In this document: piece by piece, positions 1 to 5,079 of the stretch | How positions within the stretch are numbered: position 1 is the stretch's first letter | Layout: each line of letters starts with the position of its first letter | NCBI GenBank assembly: GCA_035491935.1 | Contig: DATJJW010000155.1 | Span: forward strand, 1-5,104 | Direction of reading: 5' to 3' | Source of the DNA: DATJJW01 sp035491935 | GTDB lineage: Bacteria; Pseudomonadota; Alphaproteobacteria; ATCC43930; CGMCC-115725 | DNA: 5,104 bases | Notes under the pieces: model-generated | What the model was told of the DNA's origin: nothing | Databases searched by the model: none | The model's input: the letters and a program-made list of their open reading frames with translations, nothing else | Translations under genes and position numbers: made by a program

Positions 1-230
1 CGTTCGCGCTGATATCCATCGCGATCCTCCTGGGCTTCGCGCCCGCCGCCCTGCCCTGGGCGTCGGCCATCCTCATTCCCTGCCTGCTGGCCGCCCCCTT
101 CGCCTGCCTGACCGCCGCCCCCTGGTTTCAGCGTCGGCTCAGCCGCTATGGGCTCTGCGCCATCCCCGAGGACATCGTCCCCGTTGTGGAACTCGTCCCC
201 GTCGATCCAGTGCCCGAGGCGGCGGAATAA
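1..230 (+). CDS. mdoH: Glucan biosynthesis glucosyltransferase H (OpgH/MdoH), C-terminal fragment
   Basis: This is the last 75 codons of an open frame that enters from the left edge (first full codon at 3) and ends at TAA 228-230. It shows a hydrophobic stretch rich in Ala, Leu and Ile, consistent with one or two final membrane segments. A short basic segment (WFQRRLSRYGL) and the motif CAIPEDIVPV follow, then a short acidic tail. The order of last membrane helix, a basic linker ending in 'GL', and an 'IPEE/IPED..P' motif resembles the C-terminus of OpgH/MdoH, the inner-membrane glycosyltransferase that makes the backbone of osmoregulated periplasmic glucans. The catalytic domain is outside the window, so the call rests on this tail alone. 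It could be another multi-membrane-span glycosyltransferase. The tail after the motif is much shorter than in E. coli OpgH. The gene ends about 200 bases before the next start and is probably not co-transcribed with it. Confidence 0.55.
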   Translation, partial: FALISIAILLGFAPAALPWASAILIPCLLAAPFACLTAAPWFQRRLSRYGLCAIPEDIVPVVELVPVDPVPEAAE

Positions 231-243
231 CAGGCATCGGCGC

Positions 244-275
244 TGCCTGAAATTTGGTCAGGCGTGGTTGTTTTA
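244..275 (+). terminator. Possible weak intrinsic terminator after the opgH-like gene
   Basis: A 6-bp stem, GCCTGA (245-250) with TCAGGC (258-263), extendable by a G-T pair (244/264), encloses a 7-base loop. It is followed by GTGGTTGTTTTA, a T-rich but interrupted tract. It lies 14 bases after the TAA at 228-230. The left arm can also pair with an upstream CAGGCA (231-236). The interrupted T tract makes termination efficiency uncertain. Confidence 0.4.
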
Positions 276-335
276 TGGGCGATATCGGGCGTAGGGCTCA
301 GGCGGGGGCCGACAATCCCTTGATCCATATGGAGA

Positions 336-390
336 TTCGCTTTCTGGCGCGACTCTTGCGTATATAGCGGTATTAAGAAATTTAAATTTC
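336..390 (+). promoter_or_regulatory. Probable promoter region of the ABC transporter-nikR-like operon
   Basis: The only AT-rich stretch in the 200-base gap lies here, just upstream of the TTG start. Two readings are possible. One uses TATATA (361-366, preceded by TGCG) as the -10 with a poor -35 near TTCGCT (336-341). The other uses TTGCGT (356-361) as the -35 with a weak -10 near AATTTA (379-384). In either case the palindrome at 367-400 would cover the transcription start or the -10, which suits repression. Neither hexamer pair is strong, so the exact promoter is an inference. Nothing gene-like or RNA-like is seen in the rest of the gap (276-335). Confidence 0.3.
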
Positions 391-400
391 GTAATACCGC
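367..400. promoter_or_regulatory. 34-bp palindromic operator, NikR-type geometry
   Basis: The 34 bases form an inverted repeat centred between 383 and 384. The outer arms are GCGGTATTA (367-375) and TAATACCGC (392-400). The core GAAATTTAAATTTC (377-390) is also perfectly palindromic. Only the pair 376/391 fails to match, so 16 of 17 pairs are symmetric. Inside it, GTATTA (370-375) and TAATAC (392-397) are separated by exactly 16 bases, the spacing of the E. coli NikR operator GTATGA-N16-TCATAC. It ends 30 bases before the TTG start of the operon whose third gene encodes a NikR-family regulator. Binding by that regulator is inferred from geometry and linkage; the palindrome is seen directly. 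A transcript could also fold it into a hairpin, but there is no following T tract. Confidence 0.8.
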
Positions 401-419
401 CTATCACTTTTCACCGCGC

Positions 420-425
420 AGGAGA
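420..425 (+). promoter_or_regulatory. Ribosome binding site that fixes the TTG start of the permease
   Basis: AGGAGA lies five bases before TTG 431. The frame is open upstream to a TAA at 392-394 without an ATG or GTG. The next in-frame ATG (476, residue 16) lies within the first membrane segment and would remove the positively charged N-terminus. The TTG is therefore the best start. Confidence 0.75.
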
Positions 426-430
426 CGGCA

Positions 431-1375
431 TTGAGGTCCAGCTTATCCCCCCGCGCCCGGTTGCTGCTGGGGATCATGTCGTTCTGCCTGCCGATCATGG
501 TCTGGGCCGCGGTCAGCTATATCCCCTTCCTCTGGCACCCGCAGGTGCTGATCACCGATCCAGGCCAGGTCGATTATTTCCAGCCGGGCATGCGCGTCGG
601 TGCAGGGGTCTTCGCCGACGAACTCAAAAGCGCCAGGGACCAGCATCAGAAACTGCCCACCGGCATACCGGCCAATCCGATCTATCTGCCGGCACCGCAT
701 GAGGTGCTGATGGCGTTCTACACCGCCTTCACCACGCCGCCGGCCACCGCCGGCGGGCCGTGGCTGCATCAAAGCCTGTGGCATTCGATCCAGGTGATCT
801 TCTGGGGCTTCGTCATCTCCTCGGCCATAGGCGTACCGCTGGGCGTGATGTGCGGCGCCTCGCTGGCGGTATCGCGGCTGGCCGAGCCATTCATCGAGTT
901 CTTCCGCTATTTGCCGGCGCCGGCCTTCGGGCCGCTCTGCATTGCCATCCTCGGCATCTATGACGGACCGAAGGTCGCGATCATCGTCATCGGCACGCTG
1001 TTCCAGCAGGTGCTGATCATCGCCAATTCGACGCGCAAGCTCGACCCGGCGCTGGTCGAGGCGGCGCTGACGCTCGGCACCAAGCGGTTGCAGCTCCTGT
1101 GGCGCGTCGTGGTGCCGGGGATCATGGCCGACATCTATCGCGACCAGCGCATCCTGCTGGGATGGGCCTGGACCTATCTCATCGTGGCCGAACTCATCGG
1201 CACGGTGTCCGGCATCACCTGGTTCATCACCCAGCAGGCGCGCTACCAGCACTTCGCCACCATGTATGCCGCGATCTTCATGATCGGCATCATCGGTCTC
1301 GGCTGCGATCTGGTCCTGGCCTGGCTCGGGCGACGGCTGTTCCCGTGGGACCGCAGCCTGACTGGCGCACGATAG
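431..1375 (+). CDS. ABC transporter permease, NitT/TauT (nitrate/taurine-type) family
   Basis: This 314-residue inner-membrane protein belongs to the binding-protein-dependent permease family (BPD_transp_1). It has a basic N-terminus, a first hydrophobic segment at about 11-33, then more at about 118-142, 164-176, 181-198, 243-258 and 277-300. The cytoplasmic EAA loop that docks on the ATPase is visible at about 210-235 (EAALTLGTKRLQLLWRVVVP). The family motif before the second helix is YLPAPHEVL (85-93). An unusual feature is the long segment of about 50 residues (36-84) between helix 1 and that motif. It is rich in polar and proline residues and probably periplasmic, whereas most family members have only a short linker there. 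The start is TTG with a good ribosome site. The ATPase gene follows after 6 bases. Family members carry nitrate, taurine, sulfonates, pyrimidine precursors and other small solutes; the substrate here cannot be named. Linkage to a NikR-like regulator hints at a metal or metal-complex substrate, but this is inference. Confidence 0.9.
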   Translation: MRSSLSPRARLLLGIMSFCLPIMVWAAVSYIPFLWHPQVLITDPGQVDYFQPGMRVGAGVFADELKSARDQHQKLPTGIPANPIYLPAPHEVLMAFYTAFTTPPATAGGPWLHQSLWHSIQVIFWGFVISSAIGVPLGVMCGASLAVSRLAEPFIEFFRYLPAPAFGPLCIAILGIYDGPKVAIIVIGTLFQQVLIIANSTRKLDPALVEAALTLGTKRLQLLWRVVVPGIMADIYRDQRILLGWAWTYLIVAELIGTVSGITWFITQQARYQHFATMYAAIFMIGIIGLGCDLVLAWLGRRLFPWDRSLTGAR

Positions 1376-1381
1376 GAGGCC

Positions 1382-2302
1382 ATGATGGACGATATGATGC
1401 TGCCCTCCTACCTCGCTCAGGATCCGCAAGTCCGAGCCCGCTTTGCAAAGCTGAAGGCCCGCGATGTCATGCTGTCGGTCAAAGGTTTGACCAAGAGCTT
1501 CAAGGGCGCCAACGGCCAAAGCGAGACCGTGGCCTTGAAGGGCATCGATTTCGACACCCATCGGCGCGAATTCCTGTGCATCGTCGGCCCATCCGGCTGC
1601 GGCAAGTCCACGCTGATCCGCATCCTGGCGGGACTGGAGACGCAGAACGAGGGCCAGTTGCTGGTCGACGGCAAGCCGGTCAAGGGACCGGGCAGGGATC
1701 GCGGCATGGTGTTCCAGGGCTACACGCTGTTTCCCTGGCTCACCGTGCATAAGAACGTGATGTTCGGGTTGCAGGTGAACGGCGCCGGCCGCTCGACCGC
1801 CGAGCGCGAGGCGGCGCAATGGCTCGATCTCATCGGGCTCGAGAAATTCGCCGATGCCTATCCGCACCAGCTGTCGGGCGGCATGAAGCAGCGCGTGGCG
1901 ATCGCCCGCGCGCTCGCCAACCAGCCGCGCGTGCTGCTGATGGACGAGCCCTTCGGCGCGCTCGACGCCCAGACCCGGGCGCGCATGCAGGCCTATCTGC
2001 TCGAAATCTGGCGCAAGATCGACATCACCATCGTCTTCATCACCCACGATCTGGACGAGGCGATCTACCTCGCCGACCGCATCCTGGTGCTGAAACCGCA
2101 TCCGGGCGAGGTGCAGGAGATGATCGAGGTGCCGGTGCCGCGCCCGCGCAGCATGGCGCAGGGCATCACGCCCGAATTCCTCGCGACCAAGGCGCGGCTT
2201 GAGGAATTGATCCATTCCGAGCATGGTGGCGCGGACGAAACGGGGGAGGATAGCTACCCCGCCATCGCCCGGCTGGTTGCGGTGGACGACGACGTCGAGT
2301 AG
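1382..2302 (+). CDS. ABC transporter ATP-binding protein, NitT/TauT (SsuB/TauB-like) family
   Basis: A complete ABC ATPase of 306 residues, which should power the permease encoded just upstream. Motifs are in order: Walker A GPSGCGKST (69-77), Q-loop Gln112 in FQGYTLFPWLTV, signature LSGGM (164-168), Walker B VLLMDEP (184-190), D-loop ALD (193-195) and switch His222 in ITHDLDEA. The 'FPWLTV' Q-loop stretch and overall similarity place it in the nitrate/taurine/sulfonate group. It is longer than the usual 250-270 residues, with about 28 extra residues before the first strand (LSVKGLTKSF) and an acidic C-terminal tail after about residue 275. AGGAGG (1374-1379) overlaps the permease stop. The first ATG (1382) is only 2 bases from it and the second (1385) 5 bases, so 1385 may be the true start, with 1394 and 1397 as further options. 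The six-base gap shows tight co-translation with the permease. Confidence 0.93.
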   Translation: MMDDMMLPSYLAQDPQVRARFAKLKARDVMLSVKGLTKSFKGANGQSETVALKGIDFDTHRREFLCIVGPSGCGKSTLIRILAGLETQNEGQLLVDGKPVKGPGRDRGMVFQGYTLFPWLTVHKNVMFGLQVNGAGRSTAEREAAQWLDLIGLEKFADAYPHQLSGGMKQRVAIARALANQPRVLLMDEPFGALDAQTRARMQAYLLEIWRKIDITIVFITHDLDEAIYLADRILVLKPHPGEVQEMIEVPVPRPRSMAQGITPEFLATKARLEELIHSEHGGADETGEDSYPAIARLVAVDDDVE

Positions 2303-2348
2303 CAGCCAGCCCAGCCTCTAAGGGCGTCGGGCAGGAGGGACGGAAATA

Positions 2349-2840
2349 GTGTCTGAGGATGCCGGGGCCACCGACGCTCAAGCCAAGCGCGAAGCTGGCG
2401 AGCGCGCCAGCCGTCTGGTCACGCGCATGAGCGTGTCCCTGCCTGAGGAACTGCTGGCCGATCTTGACGCCATGGTGTCCTCGCGCGGCTTCGCCAGCCG
2501 GTCGCAGGCGATCAACGACATGCTGCACCGCTCGCTGGTTGAGCATAAGCGCGAGCATGGCGGCGAGGTCATGGTCGGCACCGTGACCCTGTTCTACGAC
2601 AATTCCGTGCCGGGCCTGCAGAAGAAGCTGGCCGATTTGCAAGCGGACAATATCAGCGAGGTGATCAGCTCGCTGCATGTCCATCTGATGCACAACCAGA
2701 CCCTGGAGGTGATCCTGGTCCAGGGCCCGGCCAAGAAGCTCCAGAGCGTCGCTGACGAGATGATCACGCTGCGCGGCGTGATCTCCGGCCGCATGCAGCT
2801 GGTCGCCGCCGTGATGCCTCCGGTTCATCCGGCAGAGTAG
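2349..2840 (+). CDS. NikR-family metal-responsive transcriptional regulator, divergent metal site
   Basis: This 163-residue protein has the two-domain NikR layout. An N-terminal ribbon-helix-helix (about 24-66: RMSVSLPEELLADLDAMV, then a helix with RSQAINDML) is followed by an ACT-like NikR_C domain (about 73-155) with LHVHLMH (109-115). Aligned to E. coli NikR, the strand residues R3/T5/T7 that contact DNA become R26/S28/S30. The nickel ligands H87 and H89 are kept as H110 and H112, but H76 is replaced by Ala99 and C95 by Thr118. The high-affinity square-planar nickel site therefore looks incomplete, and the ligand may be another metal or ion. It starts with GTG; AGGAGG (2333-2338) lies 10 bases upstream. 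Starting at the internal Met27 would drop R26, so the longer form with an acidic N-terminal extension is preferred. It lies 46 bases after the ATPase stop in the same operon and probably regulates that operon through the palindrome at 367-400. No symbol is given because nickel control is doubtful. Confidence 0.9.
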   Translation: MSEDAGATDAQAKREAGERASRLVTRMSVSLPEELLADLDAMVSSRGFASRSQAINDMLHRSLVEHKREHGGEVMVGTVTLFYDNSVPGLQKKLADLQADNISEVISSLHVHLMHNQTLEVILVQGPAKKLQSVADEMITLRGVISGRMQLVAAVMPPVHPAE

Positions 2841-2881
2841 GAATTGGCGCTCGACCGCCGATATCCCCATCTATGATGGTG

Positions 2882-2888
2882 AAGGAGG
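2882..2888 (+). promoter_or_regulatory. Ribosome binding site that decides the start of the Mpo1-like gene
   Basis: AAGGAGG lies five bases before ATG 2894. The two earlier in-frame ATGs (2873 and 2876) are preceded by GATATCCCCATCT, which has no purine-rich ribosome site. The shorter product starting MERPASYPEF is therefore preferred. Confidence 0.7.
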
Positions 2889-2893
2889 GCGCG

Positions 2894-3217
2894 ATGGAAC
2901 GGCCGGCGAGCTATCCCGAGTTCTGGTTCCATTATCTGCGCGCGCATCGCGACCCGCGCAGCCGGGCGGTGCATTATATCGGCAGCACGCTGGCGCTGCT
3001 CTCGCTGCTGCTGGCACTGACGACGCTGGATTGGCGCTGGCTGGTGGCGGCGGCGCTCATCGGCTATGGCTTCGCCTGGTTCGGCCATTTCGTCTTCGAG
3101 GGCAATCGGCCCGCGACGTTCGGCCATCCTTTCTGGTCGCTGGCCAGTGACTACCGCATGCTGTTCCTGGCACTAACCGGCCGTCTCGGCCCGCATCTCA
3201 GGCGCGCTTTCAACTAA
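2894..3217 (+). CDS. Mpo1-like (DUF962) small membrane protein
   Basis: A 107-residue protein of the Mpo1-like/DUF962 family. Its hallmarks are FWFHYLRAH near the N-terminus (His13, His18), RAVHYIG (His27), two hydrophobic stretches (about 29-44 and 49-68), and the C-terminal block GHFVFEGNRPATFGHPFWSL (64-83, with His65, Glu69, Asn71 and His78) followed by SDYRM. The conserved histidines are typical. Yeast Mpo1 is an iron-dependent dioxygenase that acts in alpha-oxidation of 2-hydroxy fatty acids at the ER membrane. Bacterial members are mostly uncharacterised, so an enzymatic role here is only by analogy. It begins 53 bases after the nikR-like stop on the same strand and could be read from the same transcript, though the spacing leaves that open. 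Its TAA (3215-3217) overlaps the modC stop on the other strand. Starting at 2873 would add seven residues (MMVKEGA). Confidence 0.85.
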   Translation: MERPASYPEFWFHYLRAHRDPRSRAVHYIGSTLALLSLLLALTTLDWRWLVAAALIGYGFAWFGHFVFEGNRPATFGHPFWSLASDYRMLFLALTGRLGPHLRRAFN

Positions 3218-4329
3218 CCCGGCGCCAGCGCGACGCTCTTCACCTGGGCGTGGATCTCGGCGCCTTCCGTGAGGCCAAGCTGGTCCCAGGAGCGGCGGGT
3301 GACGCGGGCGAGCAGGCGCGGCCCCGTACCGTCGCGGCGCAGGCTGAGCACCGTCAGCATCTCGGCCTCGCCGACCTTGATCGCCGAGATCACCTTGACC
3401 GCCACGATATTGGCGATGGAACTGAGACTCGGCCGTTCGCGGGCCAGGCTGACATCGCCGGCGGCGATGCGCAGGCGCCGATGGGTGCCGGGAGGCAGGG
3501 GCGGCGCCGGAATGATGAAGAGCTGCCCCTCGACCGAGAGGCTGAGCAGCCCGTAATGCGCGTCATGGCCCTGGACCACGGCATTGAGGATGATCGCGGC
3601 ATCACGATTGGCGGCCAACGGTAATGTCGGATCGCTCTGCAGCTCTTCCAGCGGGCCCGCCGCACGTACCCGACCCTTCTCCATCAGCACCAGATGGTCG
3701 GCCAGGCGCTCGACCTCGGCGATGTCGTGGCTGACGTAGATGACCGGCAGGGACAGGCTGTCGTGCAGATCCTCGAGGAAGGGCAGGATCTCGTCCTTGG
3801 TCGCCCGATCCAGAGCCGAAAGCGGCTCGTCCATCAACAGAAGCTTGGGCTGGCTCAAGAGCGCACGGCCGATCGCCACCCGCTGGCGCTCGCCGCCGGA
3901 GAGGTTGTGCGGCGAGCGGTCGAGCAATGCCGAAAGCCGCAACAGCCGGGTCACCGTATCGAAGCCGATGCCGTCCTGCGGGATGCCGGCCTTGTCCACG
4001 CCATAGGTCAGGTTGCGTCGGACCGAGAGATGCGGGAACAGCGAAGCTTCCTGGAAGACATAGCCCAACGGCCGCTGATGGGTCGGGCGGAAGCTTTTGT
4101 CGTCCTGCCAGACCTCGCCATCGACCGCGCAATAGCCGGTTCCCAAGCGTTGAAGGCCGGCAATGCAGCGCAGCAGGCTGGTCTTGCCGCAGCCGGACGG
4201 CCCGAACAGTGCGGTCACGCCGCGCGCCGGCACCTCGAACCCGGCATCGAGGTCGAAATCGCCCAGTCGCCCGGCGAAACGCGCGGTGATGGTCCCACCC
4301 CCCATATGCGCCATGGCAATGCGGCTCAT
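3214..4329 (-). CDS. modC: Molybdate ABC transporter ATP-binding protein ModC
   Basis: This 371-residue ATPase should energise high-affinity molybdate (and perhaps tungstate) import at the inner membrane. ABC motifs in order: Walker A GPSGCGKTS (43-51), Q-loop Gln93 in VFQEASLFPHLSV, signature LSGGE (143-147), Walker B LLLMDEP (163-169), D-loop ALD (172-174) and switch His201 in YVSHD. After the nucleotide-binding domain, a C-terminal Mop-like oxyanion-binding domain (about 295-370) runs from SLSSIANIVAVKVI to GLTEGAEIHAQVKSVAL. That domain and the length are typical of ModC and separate it from other importer ATPases. In E. coli-like and archaeal ModBC systems the domain binds oxyanion and can inhibit transport. 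The ATG at 4329-4327 overlaps the modB TGA (ATGA), and GGAGG in the end of modB is a suitable ribosome site. Met6 or Met9 are less likely starts. The gene meets the Mpo1-like gene tail to tail with overlapping stops. Confidence 0.95.
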   Translation of the reverse strand: MSRIAMAHMGGGTITARFAGRLGDFDLDAGFEVPARGVTALFGPSGCGKTSLLRCIAGLQRLGTGYCAVDGEVWQDDKSFRPTHQRPLGYVFQEASLFPHLSVRRNLTYGVDKAGIPQDGIGFDTVTRLLRLSALLDRSPHNLSGGERQRVAIGRALLSQPKLLLMDEPLSALDRATKDEILPFLEDLHDSLSLPVIYVSHDIAEVERLADHLVLMEKGRVRAAGPLEELQSDPTLPLAANRDAAIILNAVVQGHDAHYGLLSLSVEGQLFIIPAPPLPPGTHRRLRIAAGDVSLARERPSLSSIANIVAVKVISAIKVGEAEMLTVLSLRRDGTGPRLLARVTRRSWDQLGLTEGAEIHAQVKSVALAPG

Positions 4330-5042
4330 CGTCTTCCGCCTCCCATGCGCTTCTCGATCAGGTTCATCGCCAGGATGGTGGCGAAGGCGAAGACCACCAT
4401 GCCGCCCGAGATGATGTTGGCGCTCGCCCAATCCTCGTTCTCGACATAGTCGTAGAGCGCGACCGACAGGGTCTTGGTGACGCCGGGGATGTTGCCGCCG
4501 ATCATCAGCACCACGCCGAACTCGCCCACCGAATGGGAGAAGCCCAGCACGGCGGCGGTGAGGAAGCCCGGCCGGGCCAGCGGCACGGCGACGGTCCAGA
4601 AGGTTCGCCAGGGTGGGGCGCGCAAGGTCGCGGCGACCTCCAGCGGCCGGTCGCCCATCGCCTCGAAGGCGTTGCGGATCGGCTGGACGACGAAAGGCAT
4701 GGAGTAGAAGACCGAGCCGATGACCAGGCCCGGAAAGGTGAAGGCGAGCGTGCGCGCGCCCCAGAAGCCGGCCAGGAACCCGCCCGGTCCCAGCGGCCCC
4801 AGCACAACCAGGATGTAGAAGCCCAGCACTGTCGGCGGCAGGACGATCGGCAGCGCCACGACGCTCGCCACGCCCTCCTTCCACCAGGCATGGCTGCGCG
4901 CCAGCCACCAGGCGATGGGCGTGCCGACGACCATCAGCAGGCCCGTTGTGATGACCGCCAGTTCGATGGTGAGGCGGACCGCAATCCAGATATCGGCAGG
5001 AAGGTCCGCCAATGTGTCTCCCATATCGCCGAAAGAAGACAT
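4326..5042 (-). CDS. modB: Molybdate ABC transporter permease ModB
   Basis: A 238-residue inner-membrane permease of the ModB family with about five hydrophobic segments (about 20-46, 57-82, 99-120, 152-180 and 205-228). Family signatures include VALPIVLPPTVLGFYIL (62-78), the EAA loop EVAATLRAPPWRTFWTVAVP (135-154) that contacts ModC, and GEFGVVLMIGGNIPG (173-187). It pairs with ModC, whose start it overlaps by 4 bases (ATGA). modA, the periplasmic molybdate-binding protein, is not in the window and would be expected upstream, beyond 5104. The start is uncertain: ATG 5042 has no visible ribosome site, and the same holds for Met7. A TTG at 5012-5010 (residue 11) is preceded at 5 bases by GGGAG (5022-5018) and would give a product beginning ADLPADIWIAV after the initiator Met. 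The longer form is given as the convention. Confidence 0.94.
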   Translation of the reverse strand: MSSFGDMGDTLADLPADIWIAVRLTIELAVITTGLLMVVGTPIAWWLARSHAWWKEGVASVVALPIVLPPTVLGFYILVVLGPLGPGGFLAGFWGARTLAFTFPGLVIGSVFYSMPFVVQPIRNAFEAMGDRPLEVAATLRAPPWRTFWTVAVPLARPGFLTAAVLGFSHSVGEFGVVLMIGGNIPGVTKTLSVALYDYVENEDWASANIISGGMVVFAFATILAMNLIEKRMGGGRR

Positions 5043-5056
5043 TTATTACGATCGTC

Positions 5057-5079
5057 ATGGCCGGGCGTGACCCGGCCAT
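5057..5079. repeat. REP-like intergenic palindrome upstream of modB
   Basis: ATGGCCGGG (5057-5065) and CCCGGCCAT (5071-5079) form a perfect 9-bp stem with a 5-base loop, CGTGA. The flanking sequence (GTC before, CTTTACCAG after) and the core match a palindrome often seen between genes in Rhizobiales and other alphaproteobacteria. A further inverted copy begins at the window edge: GGCCATCT (5074-5081) is matched by AGATGGCC (5097-5104). This suggests a paired repeat unit truncated by the window end. The stem is seen directly; membership of a genomic repeat family is recalled knowledge, since only one copy is in the window. It may act as a transcript-stabilising hairpin or partial terminator between modA and modB. 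Confidence 0.65.

Noticed and set aside
146..328. 60-codon minus-strand frame across the opgH-like tail and the gap
   Set aside because: Low-complexity Ser/Thr/Gly-rich translation, no ribosome site noted, and it overlaps the opgH-like coding end.
231..430. Guanidine (ykkC) or other riboswitch upstream of the NitT/TauT-type operon
   Set aside because: Some transporters of this class are riboswitch-controlled, but I could not find the conserved ykkC core elements or any extended structured leader. The palindrome at 367-400 is better explained as a protein-binding operator.
443..2224. 593-codon open frame on the minus strand
   Set aside because: It lies antisense to the permease and ATPase, which have clear family motifs. 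Its translation is rich in His, Arg, Asp and Gln without domains, as expected for an antisense frame of GC-rich coding DNA.
3694..4449. 251-codon plus-strand frame opposite modC and the modB end
   Set aside because: It has no recognisable domain, and modC with full ABC motifs occupies the opposite strand.
5043..5050. GTAATAA on the minus strand as a NikR-like half-site before modB
   Set aside because: There is no partner half-site at 16-base spacing, and the match is only a few bases long.
4330..5079. N-terminal extension that would make one 621-residue protein ending in ModC
   Set aside because: This part is out of frame with modB, which is well conserved in the other frame. ModC starts cleanly at 4329 with an ATGA overlap, so there is no fusion.
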